Of a stretch of DNA of 64,000 nucleotides, positions 1-8,429 are shown one piece after another. A model generated the notes under the pieces. It did not search any database and was not told the origin of the DNA. It worked only from the letters and a program-made list of their open reading frames with translations. The DNA comes from Rhizobium sp. RU36D (GTDB lineage Bacteria; Pseudomonadota; Alphaproteobacteria; Rhizobiales; Rhizobiaceae), in the NCBI RefSeq assembly GCF_900176345.1, contig NZ_FWXU01000003.1:248001-312000 (forward strand), written 5' to 3'. Every line of letters starts with the position of its first letter. Position 1 is the stretch's first letter. The position numbers and the translations under genes were made by a program.

Positions 1-651
1 GATGACGACACCCGCATCCGCGACCTGCTGCATCGCTACCTCACCGAAAAAGGCTTTCGCGTCACCGTCGCCGCCGATGCCGGCGAGGCCAGGCGCAAAC
101 TCAAGGGGCTGAACTACGACCTCCTGATCGTCGACGTGATGATGCCCGGTGAGTCCGGCCTGTCGCTGACCCAGAGCCTGTCGCGCGACAAGCGGGTGCC
201 GATCATCATGCTAACGGCACGCTCCGAGGCGGAATCCCGCATTGCCGGCCTGGAAGCCGGTGCCGACGATTATCTCGCCAAGCCTTTCGACCCGCGTGAA
301 CTGGTGCTGCGCATTAACAACATTCTGAAGCGCAACAGCGTTCCCGAGGCTCCGAAGATCGAACAGGTGATGTTCGGGCCCTACACCTTCTCGATCCTGC
401 GCAAGGAGTTGAAAAAGGCCGCTGAGGTCATTCGCCTGACAGATCGCGAGCAGGAAATCATGCTGCTGTTCGCCTCGCGTGCCGGCGATACCATTCCCCG
501 CCATGAACTGATCGGCAACGACACGGAGGTCGGCGAGCGTACCATCGACGTGCAGATCAATCGCCTGCGGCGCAAGATCGAGGACGATCCGGCCAATCCT
601 GTCTGGCTGCAGACCGTGCGCGGCATCGGTTACCGCCTGAGCATGGACTGA
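1..651 (+). CDS. OmpR-family response regulator (5' end outside window)
   Basis: The DNA-binding half of a two-component system. The reading frame is open from base 1, so the true start lies upstream. The visible protein begins with the acidic DDD cluster of a receiver domain. The phosphoacceptor Asp is codon 45 (bases 133-135, in LLIVDVMMP), followed by the conserved Thr (MLTAR) and Lys (LAKPF). A C-terminal winged helix follows, with the typical ending TVRGIGYRL. The stop is 3 bases before the GTG of the histidine kinase, so the two are co-transcribed and presumably a cognate pair. The stimulus cannot be read from the sequence. Confidence 0.93.
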   Translation, partial: DDDTRIRDLLHRYLTEKGFRVTVAADAGEARRKLKGLNYDLLIVDVMMPGESGLSLTQSLSRDKRVPIIMLTARSEAESRIAGLEAGADDYLAKPFDPRELVLRINNILKRNSVPEAPKIEQVMFGPYTFSILRKELKKAAEVIRLTDREQEIMLLFASRAGDTIPRHELIGNDTEVGERTIDVQINRLRRKIEDDPANPVWLQTVRGIGYRLSMD

Positions 652-654
652 CCG

Positions 655-2136
655 GTGGAACGGGCGATCGACCAGCTTCGCGACCACCTGCTTTCCGGCC
701 TCGCCCGTCTTCGCGAGCGAAAGCCGCGCACCTGCGAGAAGGGCGAGCCCCTGGTTCCCGGCCTCGACTCGCTGAAGCGTGACTACGAGCGCAGCACCGC
801 CACTGGCTTCAGGGGCTTCCTGCGCTGGATGCGCCGGCGCTTGCCGACGGGCCTGTTTGCCCGCTCCCTGCTCATCATCATCCTGCCGATGCTGATCCTG
901 CAGACGGTCGTCACCTTCGTCTTCATGGAGCGTCACTGGCAGATGGTGACGGAGCGACTGTCCGCGGCCGTCACCCGCGATATCGCCGCGCTGATCGAGA
1001 TCATCGAGACCTATCCCAACGATCCCGACTACGCCAATGTCGTGCGCATCGCCCGTGAAAAGCTCGACATGACAATCTCGGTCGAGCCGGGCGGCCAGTT
1101 GCCGGCTCCAAGGCCGAAACCGTTCTTCTCGATCCTCGACCAGACGCTGAGCGACCAGATCAACCAGCAGATCCACAGGCCCTACTGGATCGATACGGTC
1201 GGTGATTCCCAACTGGTCGAGATCCGCATCCAGCTTCCCGACAAGGTGTTGCGCATCTTTGCCCAGCGCAACCAGGCCTATGCCTCCAACAGCCATATCT
1301 TCCTGGTGTGGATGGCGAGCACGTCGCTTGTCTTGATCATCATCTCAACCCTGTTCCTGCGCGGCCAGATCCGCCCGATCCTGCTGCTGGCCAAGGCAGC
1401 AGAAAGCTTCGGCAAGGGACAGAAGCCGCCGGAGAATTTCAGCCCCCGGGGCGCCGATGAAGTTCGCCGCGCCGGCCTCGCCTTCATCCAGATGCGCGAA
1501 CGCATCGAACGGCAGATCGAGCAGCGCACGGCCATGCTGACCGGCGTCAGCCACGACCTGCGCACCATCCTGACCCGCTTCAAGCTGCAACTGGCGCTGG
1601 CTGGCGACAGTCCCGATCTCGAATACCTGAACAAGGATGTCGACGACATGCAGACCATGCTTGAAGGCTATATGGCCTTTGCGCGGGGCGAAGCGGAAGA
1701 GGATGTCGGCAAGGTCAAGCTCAGCACCATCCTGGAAAACCTCAGGAACGAGTTCGTGTTGCACGGCAAGGACTACAGCTACACGATTTCAGGCGACGAC
1801 AATCTGGCGGTGCGGCCCAATGCATTCACCAGGCTGGTCGGCAATCTCGCCTCCAATGCCCGCCGCTATGCCCAGACCCTGCGCATCGAAGCCGTGCATG
1901 ATGCGAAATGGCTGACCCTGCATTTCGACGATGACGGTCCGGGCATCGCCCGCGAAAGCCGGGAAGACGTGTTCAAGCCCTTCTACCGGCTGGACGAGGC
2001 GCGAAACCTCGATGCCTCGGGCACAGGCCTTGGCCTCGCCATCGCCCGCGACATCGCCCGCACCCATGGCGGCAATGTCACCCTCTCCGACGGCCCTCTG
2101 GGTGGGCTGAGAGCGACGGTACGCATTCCCGCCTGA
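655..2136 (+). CDS. EnvZ-type sensor histidine kinase
   Basis: Membrane sensor kinase of 493 aa, partner of the preceding regulator. A cytoplasmic N-terminal stretch of about 65 residues precedes the first membrane segment (about 68-90). A periplasmic loop follows, then a second membrane segment (about 215-235), HAMP, the dimerisation domain with phospho-acceptor His300 (GVSHDLRT), and a HATPase domain with N box (NLASNARRYA), DDDGPGI and GTGLGLAI motifs. All catalytic motifs are intact. The GTG start at 655 is 3 bases after the regulator stop. Codon third positions are strongly G/C from 655 on, which supports the long N-terminus over an internal ATG at 829. Confidence 0.93.
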   Translation: MERAIDQLRDHLLSGLARLRERKPRTCEKGEPLVPGLDSLKRDYERSTATGFRGFLRWMRRRLPTGLFARSLLIIILPMLILQTVVTFVFMERHWQMVTERLSAAVTRDIAALIEIIETYPNDPDYANVVRIAREKLDMTISVEPGGQLPAPRPKPFFSILDQTLSDQINQQIHRPYWIDTVGDSQLVEIRIQLPDKVLRIFAQRNQAYASNSHIFLVWMASTSLVLIIISTLFLRGQIRPILLLAKAAESFGKGQKPPENFSPRGADEVRRAGLAFIQMRERIERQIEQRTAMLTGVSHDLRTILTRFKLQLALAGDSPDLEYLNKDVDDMQTMLEGYMAFARGEAEEDVGKVKLSTILENLRNEFVLHGKDYSYTISGDDNLAVRPNAFTRLVGNLASNARRYAQTLRIEAVHDAKWLTLHFDDDGPGIARESREDVFKPFYRLDEARNLDASGTGLGLAIARDIARTHGGNVTLSDGPLGGLRATVRIPA

Positions 2137-2156
2137 ACGATCAAAAGGAGCGCCCC

Positions 2157-2738
2157 ATGTCCATCTGGCACAGCATGACCTGGCTCAACCCGCCGCCTCA
2201 CCACGAGATCGATGGCACGGCGCTACGGGTGCGCACCGGCGACCACACCGATTTCTGGCAGACCACCTATTACGGCTTCCAGCACGACAATGGCCATTTC
2301 CTGCATGTGGAGCGCGAGGGCGAGTTCACGCTGAAGACCAAGTTTACCGGCCGCTACGAAACGCTTTACGACCAGGCCGGCCTGATGATCCGCCATGACG
2401 CTGGTAACTGGATGAAATGCGGAATCGAATTCACCGACGGCGCCTGCCACTTCAGCACGGTCGTGACGGTGGAGGGCCGCTCGGATTGGTCCGCCTTTGC
2501 CTTGCCGAGCCTGGAGGGCCCGCTGGCAGCCCGCGCAACGCGCATTGGCGACGCGCTCTTCATCCAGTATAGCCTGGATGACGGCAAAAGCTGGAAGATG
2601 GCCCGCCTTGCCTATTTCCCGGATCGCTTCAAAAGGCTTTCAGTCGGTGTCACCACCTGCTCACCCCAGCGCAAGGGCTTTGAGGTGGAGTTTCACCGCG
2701 TCAGCCTGTCGGATCCCTTGAGCCGGGACATTCACTGA
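2157..2738 (+). CDS. DUF1349 domain protein (concanavalin-like fold)
   Basis: A 193-aa protein matching the DUF1349/YesU-type family, predicted to have a lectin/glucanase-like beta-sandwich. Recognisable family features are the N-terminal W-x-NPP segment, the DFWQTTYYGF stretch, the QAGLMIRHD motif and the late VGVTTCSPQRKGF motif. No signal peptide is evident, so it is probably cytoplasmic. It starts 20 bases after the kinase stop with an AAGGAG ribosome binding site and may be co-transcribed with it. The biochemical role of the family is not established. The ligand is probably a carbohydrate, by fold only. Confidence 0.82.
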   Translation: MSIWHSMTWLNPPPHHEIDGTALRVRTGDHTDFWQTTYYGFQHDNGHFLHVEREGEFTLKTKFTGRYETLYDQAGLMIRHDAGNWMKCGIEFTDGACHFSTVVTVEGRSDWSAFALPSLEGPLAARATRIGDALFIQYSLDDGKSWKMARLAYFPDRFKRLSVGVTTCSPQRKGFEVEFHRVSLSDPLSRDIH

Positions 2739-2757
2739 TAACGCGGCAGTTTGGCCG

Positions 2758-3117
2758 TCACATCATGTTCTCGCCGTTCGGCACAGCGCGCTCGACGGCA
2801 GCCAGCACGATGTCGCCATTCTCATCCGCGAAACCGAGTGTCAGCACCTCGGAACGAAACGGGCCGATCTGGCGCGGCGGAAAATTGACAACACCAAGCA
2901 CCTGCCGTCCGAGCAATGTCTCCGGCGTGTAGCGCTTGGTGATCTGGGCCGAGGACTTGCGGATGCCGATGGCAGGGCCGAAATCGATCTTCAGCTTGAA
3001 GGCCGGCTTGCGAGCCTCGGGAAACGCCTCGACCTCGACGATGGTGCCGACCCTGATATCCACCTTCTCGAAATCGGCATAGGTGATCGCCTCGCGGGCC
3101 TCGCCTGTTCCGCTCAT
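2758..3117 (-). CDS. csaA: CsaA, tRNA-binding-domain chaperone-like protein
   Basis: A 119-aa single-domain protein of the CsaA family. It has the OB-fold tRNA-binding domain also found at the C-terminus of bacterial methionyl- and N-terminus of phenylalanyl-tRNA synthetases. Visible landmarks are [12 protein letters not shown] near the start, KLKIDFG, the SSAQIT strand, [10 protein letters not shown], and the conserved ending VPNGENMM. In other bacteria the protein has been described as having export-related chaperone activity; that role is inferred here. The start ATG overlaps the proC stop by four bases, so the two genes are translationally coupled. Confidence 0.93.
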   Translation of the reverse strand: MSGTGEAREAITYADFEKVDIRVGTIVEVEAFPEARKPAFKLKIDFGPAIGIRKSSAQITKRYTPETLLGRQVLGVVNFPPRQIGPFRSEVLTLGFADENGDIVLAAVERAVPNGENMM

Positions 3118-3932
3118 TGCGCCAGCTCCTCGGCGCGCTTGCGCGCGGCCTCGATTGCCGCATCGAACAGCGGTTGCATGCCCTTTTCATCCATCAGCAC
3201 AGCCAATGCGGCCGCGGTCGTGCCGCCGGGAGAGGTCACGTTCTGCCGCAGGCGATCAGGAGTGTCCGGGGACTGGTGAAGCAGTTCACCAGCCCCCGCG
3301 ACAGTTTCTCGTGCGAGACGCAAGGCTAGGTCCGCCTGCAGGCCGGCTTTACGGCCTGCCTCAGCCATGCACTCGACGAGATAAAACACATAGGCCGGTC
3401 CGCTACCGGAGACGGCGGTCACGGCGTTGATTTCGGCCTCCGAGCCGACCCATTCCACGGGGCCAGAGACCGCCAGCAACTGATGCACGAGATCGCGCTG
3501 GGCGGCGGAAACCTTGTCGTTGGCGAAAGCGCCGGTCACGCCGCGGCCGATCATGGCAGGCGTATTGGGCATGGCGCGAACCATGGCCGCCGGACCGAGA
3601 TGACTTTCCATGGAGGCGAGCGTCTTACCGGCCGCGACGGACACGACAACCGTATCCGGCCCGACAACCGCCTTGAAGGCGGGAAGGACTGCATCCATGA
3701 CCTGCGGCTTGACCGCGATGAACAGGATATCGGCGCGACCCGCAGCGCCTGCCTCGGCGGTCCACGTTGCACCAGCCTCGGCCAACTTCGCCTTCATGGC
3801 ATCGGAGGGATTGGGGTCGACCACCGTGACACTGTCACCGGGAATTCCACTCTTGAGCCAGCCCGTCAGCATGGCCCCACCCATATTACCCGCACCGACG
3901 AGAACGATACGGCCGATCGGCATGCCAGTCAT
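3114..3932 (-). CDS. proC: Pyrroline-5-carboxylate reductase
   Basis: Catalyses the last step of proline synthesis, NAD(P)H-dependent reduction of 1-pyrroline-5-carboxylate. The protein is 272 aa, the usual length. The N-terminal Rossmann motif [10 protein letters not shown] is followed by [12 protein letters not shown] and by the C-terminal dimerisation domain containing the family signature region ([22 protein letters not shown]). It sits between a YbjN-family gene (3-base gap upstream) and csaA (4-base overlap downstream), forming a three-gene minus-strand operon. Confidence 0.97.
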   Translation of the reverse strand: MTGMPIGRIVLVGAGNMGGAMLTGWLKSGIPGDSVTVVDPNPSDAMKAKLAEAGATWTAEAGAAGRADILFIAVKPQVMDAVLPAFKAVVGPDTVVVSVAAGKTLASMESHLGPAAMVRAMPNTPAMIGRGVTGAFANDKVSAAQRDLVHQLLAVSGPVEWVGSEAEINAVTAVSGSGPAYVFYLVECMAEAGRKAGLQADLALRLARETVAGAGELLHQSPDTPDRLRQNVTSPGGTTAAALAVLMDEKGMQPLFDAAIEAARKRAEELAQ

Positions 3933-3935
3933 GCT

Positions 3936-4436
3936 TCAGGCCTCGCCGACAGTTTCGAACAGAACGGCGTCCATGGCGCTCTTGGCATCCATGCCCGACC
4001 AGACGACCAGTTGGAAGGCCTGGAAATAGGCCTCACAGGCTTCAATGGCGCTGGAGAGCAGCACTTCGACCTGGCGATTGGTCGGCTCCGCACCGCCGGC
4101 CAGCAGCAAGGATTGACGGAAGATCACCACATCCTCGACCCGCCAAAGGTCGAAATGGCCCATCAGAACCTGACCATTCACATGAGACAGTAGCCGGATG
4201 ACTTCGTTGACCCGGCTTTCCGGCACGCGGATATCGAAGGCGCATGCCAGGTGCAGCGCCTCGAACTCTTCCATCCAGGAGAACGAGACATGATAGTCCG
4301 CCCAATGTCCCTCGACGGTCATGGCGATTTCGTCTTCGCCCGACCGTTCGAACGTCCAGTCGTTGTTCGATGCGACAAACTCGATCATGTCGACCGGGTT
4401 GGACTGACGTTCGAATTCAATTTCCATTAGGCTCAT
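3936..4436 (-). CDS. YbjN-domain protein
   Basis: A 166-aa protein of the YbjN family (fold related to type III secretion chaperones). It begins MSLMEIEFERQ and contains the family's alternating hydrophobic strands, DWTFERSGEDEI, and a helix ending with QAFQLVVWSGM. The start at 4436 is preferred over an in-frame ATG at 4499 because family members begin near here and upstream codons are not protein-like. It is the first gene of the YbjN-proC-csaA operon, an arrangement I know from other rhizobia. The molecular function is unknown. Confidence 0.85.
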   Translation of the reverse strand: MSLMEIEFERQSNPVDMIEFVASNNDWTFERSGEDEIAMTVEGHWADYHVSFSWMEEFEALHLACAFDIRVPESRVNEVIRLLSHVNGQVLMGHFDLWRVEDVVIFRQSLLLAGGAEPTNRQVEVLLSSAIEACEAYFQAFQLVVWSGMDAKSAMDAVLFETVGEA

Positions 4437-4730
4437 GCGGCATCCTCTAGACCGGAATGAATGCGTGCTCGTGCTGAAACGCCGAAAAACACACACCACT
4501 GACCGGAAACATTACAGAAGAAACGAGACTGAACAGCCCGAGGATAAAACGCCCACCCTGCCCGAAGCTTGCCAGTCCCTGTTTCGAATCATCATTTAAA
4601 ATCAGTGTATAACGGCGGAGTCTCAACACCAGCCCCGAGGCGGAAAATCGCAGAAACCGCTGTGGACAGCCCTTCGCTTCCTGCATGCGGCGACGCAGTT
4701 AAACGACTCTTTGAATTGGCTTTTTCAGGC

Positions 4731-4747
4731 TTTCCCACATGTGGAAA
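4731..4747. repeat. Palindrome centred on CCACATGTGG
   Basis: TTTCCCACATGTGGAAA contains a perfect 10-bp palindrome (4735-4744) with T-rich and A-rich flanks. It could be an operator. The right half, TGTGGAAAA, also differs from a DnaA box complement (TGTGGATAA) by one base. No regulator is assigned. Confidence 0.4.
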
Positions 4748-4929
4748 AACAGCCGCGTTTTTGGCCTGAAAAGAGGCCCGAAAATCGGCTTGAGGCCTTA
4801 TCCGAACGCCTTGAACCTCCCCATGAAGGGGCTTCGAAGCGGAGTTGATTCACGAGGGCGCCGACGCAGCGGACGATTCAGCTTGTCCTTCGCGATTAGC
4901 CAGGGGCCAGCCATGCCGGCCAAACGAAA

Positions 4930-4958
4930 AACGGCGACGCAGAGGCTGCATCGCCGTT
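4930..4958 (-). terminator. Rho-independent terminator of the UbiK-like gene
   Basis: On the minus strand, AACGGCGA and TCGCCGTT form an 8-bp stem around a 13-nt loop. A TTTTT run follows, 34 bases past the stop codon at 4992. Confidence 0.8.
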
Positions 4959-4991
4959 CAGCATTATCAAGGATTGACGGATCTGATCCGC

Positions 4992-5252
4992 TTACTTGCC
5001 TTCAGCGGCCAGCCGAGCCTCAAGGGCGTCGATGCGGGCGCGCAAGGCGTCGTTCTCGTCACGGGCCTTCAGCGCCATCTCGCGCACGACCTCGAATTCC
5101 TCGCGCTTGACCACATCAAGGCTGTTCAGCCAGCGCTCGGCCTGTGCCTGGAAGGCCGTCTCCACCTCGCGCCGAACGCCTTGCGCCGCGCCGGCGGCAT
5201 CGGTCATGAGTTTGGCGAATTCGTCCATAATACGATTGGGTCCGGTCGTCAT
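4992..5252 (-). CDS. ubiK: UbiK/BMFP-family accessory protein
   Basis: An 86-aa, mostly helical protein of the BMFP/UbiK (YqiC) family, a membrane-associated trimeric coiled coil. In enterobacteria it assists ubiquinone biosynthesis. The N-terminal amphipathic helix (IMDEFAKLMTDAAGAAQG) and the C-terminal coiled coil (REEFEVVREMALKARDENDALRARI region, ending LEARLAAEGK) are clear. The start at 5252 is set by an AGGAG ribosome binding site 8 bases upstream; a longer frame to 5336 lacks one. Function in this organism is inferred from the family. Confidence 0.83.
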   Translation of the reverse strand: MTTGPNRIMDEFAKLMTDAAGAAQGVRREVETAFQAQAERWLNSLDVVKREEFEVVREMALKARDENDALRARIDALEARLAAEGK

Positions 5253-5400
5253 GGATAAAGCTCCTGTAAAAAAGAGGCTTGCGCCTCGCCACGGGCGGCA
5301 TGTCATTGAGGTAGGGTTTCGCCGCCGCCGATGCAAGTGGATTTAGCGCCGCAGCGTTCCCTAAGCATCCAGCATTAACTGTATATCAGGAATAATACAT

Positions 5401-5429
5401 CTTGACCGTACCGAATTGGAACGCCATTT
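5401..5429 (+). promoter_or_regulatory. Possible sigma-70 promoter of lgt
   Basis: CTTGAC at 5401-5406, a 17-base spacer, then CCATTT. The -35 matches the rhizobial consensus CTTGAC; the -10 is weak. It lies 28 bases upstream of the lgt start. Confidence 0.4.
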
Positions 5430-5456
5430 TCCGCGGACCCTTGAGGAACCGATAGC

Positions 5457-6299
5457 TTGCAGTCAGCCGCCAACCTTTTCGCCATACTGCCGTTTCCGTC
5501 CATAGACCCGGTGGCGCTATCGATCGGGCCACTCTCGATTCACTGGTATGGCATCGCCTATGTTGTCGGCATTATGCTGGGCTGGCTGGTCGCGCGCGAC
5601 ATGGCGTCGCGAGACCGCCTTTGGCATGGCAGCCAATCGCAGATCACCCGCGCCCATCTCGATGACTTTCTCGTCTGGGCAGCGATTGGTATCGTGCTGG
5701 GCGGCCGCGTGGGCTATATCCTGTTCTATGACATGGCGGCGATTGCGGCCAACCCGTTGCGCGCCATCGAGATCTGGAACGGCGGCATGTCCTTCCATGG
5801 CGGCCTCATTGGCACCACTATCGCCATGATCCTGTTTGCCCGGCGCAACGGCATCCCGGTCTGGAGCCTGTTCGACATCATAGCCAGCGTCGCGCCCGTC
5901 GGGCTGTTCTTCGGCCGCATCGCCAATTTCATCAATGGCGAATTATGGGGCCGCATCACGGACGTGCCCTGGGCCGTGGTCTTCCCCACCGGCGGCCCCT
6001 TTGCCCGACATCCCAGCCAGATTTACGAAGCCCTGCTTGAGGGCCTGCTGACGCTCCTGGTGCTGCAGATCCTGGCCCGACGCTTCGATGCCTTGAAGGC
6101 GCCTGGCCGCATCACCGGTGTCTTCATCATTCTCTACGGGTGCTCGCGTATTGCGGTCGAGTTTTTCCGCGAGCCGGATGCCCATATCGGCTATCTCGTC
6201 GGGAACTGGCTGACGATGGGTATGGTTTTGTCGCTACCCATGGTGCTCTTGGGCCTATGGGCCGTTTGGCGGGCAAACCGCGCGGCCGCATTGGCGTGA
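5457..6299 (+). CDS. lgt: Prolipoprotein diacylglyceryl transferase
   Basis: Inner-membrane enzyme that transfers diacylglycerol from phosphatidylglycerol to the lipobox cysteine of prolipoproteins. The protein is 280 aa with seven predicted membrane segments. Family landmarks are [11 protein letters not shown] near the N-terminus, the HGG in MSFHGGLIG, the signature [13 protein letters not shown], and the C-terminal [14 protein letters not shown]. It starts with TTG, preceded by a GAGG ribosome binding site 9 bases upstream. It heads a run with a MidA-type methyltransferase and pgeF. At least one predicted lipoprotein lies nearby (9690-10508). Confidence 0.96.
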   Translation: MQSAANLFAILPFPSIDPVALSIGPLSIHWYGIAYVVGIMLGWLVARDMASRDRLWHGSQSQITRAHLDDFLVWAAIGIVLGGRVGYILFYDMAAIAANPLRAIEIWNGGMSFHGGLIGTTIAMILFARRNGIPVWSLFDIIASVAPVGLFFGRIANFINGELWGRITDVPWAVVFPTGGPFARHPSQIYEALLEGLLTLLVLQILARRFDALKAPGRITGVFIILYGCSRIAVEFFREPDAHIGYLVGNWLTMGMVLSLPMVLLGLWAVWRANRAAALA

Positions 6300-6321
6300 A
6301 CTTCAAAAGCGAGGTTGAATT

Positions 6322-7419
6322 GTGAGTACCGCGCTCGGAAACAAGATCAAGACCCTGATCCGGACCTCCGGTCCGATCAGCGTGACGGATTTTTTCGCTC
6401 TCTGCTTGGCCGATCCGGAACACGGCTACTACAAGACCCGCGAGCCTTTCGGCATCGCTGGCGATTTCATCACCGCGCCCGAAATCAGCCAGTTGTTCGG
6501 CGAAATGATCGGTGTCTTCATGGTGCATGCCTGGCAAAGCCATGGCGAGCCCGATGGAACTCATCTGGCCGAAATCGGCCCGGGCCGCGGCACCATGATG
6601 GCGGACATGCTGCGGGTGATCTCGCGCATTGCGCCCAAGCTCTACCAGAGCTGCACGGTTCACCTGGTGGAAACCAGCGATCGGCTGCGCGCAGTCCAGA
6701 ACGAGACGCTGATCGAACACCAGGGCAAGGTGCGCTGGCACGGCAGCTTCGGTGAATTGCCGCCCGGCTTCACGCTGTTGGCCGCCAACGAATTGTTCGA
6801 CGCCATTCCGATCCGCCAGTTCGTCAAGACGCCGACCGGTTTTCGCGAACGCATGATCGGCCTCGACGCCGATGACAACCTCGCCTTCAAGATCGGCATT
6901 GCGACCCTCGATCCCGCACTGCTGCCGGAGGGCGGACTCCCCGCCGACGGCACCGTGTTCGAATTCGCCCCGGCTCGCCAGGCGGTGATGCAGGCCATAT
7001 GCGAGCGGCTGCATCTGTTCGGCGGAACGGCGCTGATCATCGACTATGGCCACATGACCACAGGCTATGGCGACACACTGCAGGCAGTGCGCAACCACGA
7101 ATATGATGGGCCGCTCGACAATCCCGGTCTGGCGGATCTGACCAGCCATGTCGATTTTGCCCATCTGGCACGAACGGCCGTCGCCGCCGGCGCCCATCTC
7201 AACGGCTGCATGTTCCAGGGCGATTTTCTTGCCGGGCTCGGCATCGAGACCCGTGCAACAGCGCTGGGTCGCGACAAGACCGACCATACACGGCGCGCGA
7301 TCAAGACGGCCGTCGAGCGTCTGGCCGGCGCCGGTGAGGGCCGCATGGGCGAGCTGTTCAAGGTGCTCGCCGTTTCCAGCCCCTCGGTGCGACTGGAACC
7401 CTTCCGCGTGACGGATTGA
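6322..7419 (+). CDS. MidA/NDUFAF7-type SAM-dependent methyltransferase
   Basis: A 365-aa class I methyltransferase of the family (DUF185) that includes mitochondrial NDUFAF7/MidA, a protein arginine methyltransferase needed for complex I assembly. The SAM-binding motif is LAEIGPGRGTMM, followed by VHLVETS and ANELFDAIPIRQF. GTG start with GAGG upstream; 22 bases after the lgt stop. A role in respiratory complex I maturation is plausible from the family but not shown by context. Confidence 0.9.
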   Translation: MSTALGNKIKTLIRTSGPISVTDFFALCLADPEHGYYKTREPFGIAGDFITAPEISQLFGEMIGVFMVHAWQSHGEPDGTHLAEIGPGRGTMMADMLRVISRIAPKLYQSCTVHLVETSDRLRAVQNETLIEHQGKVRWHGSFGELPPGFTLLAANELFDAIPIRQFVKTPTGFRERMIGLDADDNLAFKIGIATLDPALLPEGGLPADGTVFEFAPARQAVMQAICERLHLFGGTALIIDYGHMTTGYGDTLQAVRNHEYDGPLDNPGLADLTSHVDFAHLARTAVAAGAHLNGCMFQGDFLAGLGIETRATALGRDKTDHTRRAIKTAVERLAGAGEGRMGELFKVLAVSSPSVRLEPFRVTD

Positions 7420-7563
7420 CAGCACGCGCCGGCTTGGGCCACCATCATCAATACATTGCGCCGCTGGATTGGAGGCGCCAAGAGAAGCGATGTGCTGGCA
7501 CGGACCGGCGCGCGCACGGCCCGCAACCTTTCCCTTGTCCCTAATAACCCAGCAGACAAAAGC

Positions 7564-8352
7564 ATGACGCAGGATCACCATCACGTGCAGCCGATCGAAT
7601 CGCCCCTTCTCTCTTCGCCGGGGCTGAAGCACGGCTTCTTTACTCGCCAGGGCGGCGTCTCCTCCGGCATCTATGCCGGGCTGAATGTCGGTCTCGGTTC
7701 CCGCGATGAGCGTGAGGCGGTGATGGAAAACCGGGCGCGTGCCAGCCGCTGGTTCGACATCGATCCCGCGCGCCTCGCCACCGTGCACCAGGTTCATTCA
7801 CCCGATGTCGTCGTGGTGACGGCGGACAACGTGGCGGAACGCCCCGCGGCCGACGCCATGGTGACAGCGACACCTGGGATCATTCTAGGCGTGCTTGCCG
7901 CCGATTGCGGCCCCATTCTCTTTGCCGACCCTGAAGCAGGCGTGGTCGGTGCTGCCCATGCCGGCTGGAAGGGCGCCTTGTACGGCGTGCTGGAAAACAC
8001 CATTGAGGCCATGATTGCGCTCGGCGCCCGCCGCGAAAACATCCGCGCGACCCTGGGGCCCTCGATCAGCAGCGCCAACTATGAAGTAGGTCCCGAATAT
8101 GTGGCCCGCTTCATCGATCACGATCCGTCCTATCAATCCTTCTTCACGCCGTCCGCCAAGCCGGGCCATGCCATGTTCGACCTGCCGGCGCTCACCCTGA
8201 AACGCCTGTCGGCTGCGGGGGTAACGGCCACAAGCCTTGGCCTGTGCACCTATGCCGACCCTAAGCGCTTTTACTCCTATCGCCGCACCACCCATGCCGT
8301 CGAGCCGGACTATGGACGACTTCTCTCCGCCATCGCCATCCGGGAGGCATGA
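7564..8352 (+). CDS. pgeF: Peptidoglycan editing factor PgeF (YfiH/YlmD family)
   Basis: A 262-aa protein of the laccase-domain family once called polyphenol oxidase. In E. coli it prevents mis-incorporation of L-Ser into the peptidoglycan stem peptide, and relatives have purine nucleoside phosphorylase activity. The metal-binding residues are present in HQVHS, AADCGP and AHAGWKG. N-terminal GFFTRQGGVS and C-terminal YSYRRT match the family. The start at 7564 is chosen from family length, though its ribosome binding site is weak; an in-frame ATG at 7456 would add 36 unlikely residues. It follows the MidA gene on the same strand. Confidence 0.92.
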   Translation: MTQDHHHVQPIESPLLSSPGLKHGFFTRQGGVSSGIYAGLNVGLGSRDEREAVMENRARASRWFDIDPARLATVHQVHSPDVVVVTADNVAERPAADAMVTATPGIILGVLAADCGPILFADPEAGVVGAAHAGWKGALYGVLENTIEAMIALGARRENIRATLGPSISSANYEVGPEYVARFIDHDPSYQSFFTPSAKPGHAMFDLPALTLKRLSAAGVTATSLGLCTYADPKRFYSYRRTTHAVEPDYGRLLSAIAIREA

Positions 8353-8429
8353 CGGCGGCGGCAAACGCCGCCTGCCCTGACCACCCGCGCGACGAACCAG
8401 ATACCATCCAGCCACGAAAGGCGACCGAT

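Larger units (their letters stand above)
4437..4991. other. Long intergenic region between ybjN and the UbiK-like gene
   Basis: About 555 bases without a convincing ORF. It carries the ybjN promoter region at its left end and the terminator of the UbiK-like gene at its right end. In the middle (about 4590-4860) it holds a palindrome around CCACATGTGG, an A/T-richer segment, and several small stem-loops, for example GGCCT-N6-AGGCC near 4760. A small RNA or a regulator-binding region is possible, but no known RNA family was recognised. Confidence 0.5.

Noticed and set aside
211..1296. Long minus-strand ORF opposite the two-component genes
   Set aside because: It is antisense to two clearly identified genes; its His/Asp/Gln-rich, low-complexity protein is typical of the mirror frame of GC-rich coding DNA.
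4437..4991. Replication origin because of DnaA-box-like sequences
   Set aside because: Only one site is within one mismatch of a DnaA box, and none of the genes usually beside a rhizobial chromosomal origin (hemE, dnaA and so on) is nearby.
6127..7797. 556-codon minus-strand ORF opposite lgt and the MidA-type gene
   Set aside because: Mirror-frame artefact over three genes with intact catalytic motifs; no ribosome binding site or domain.
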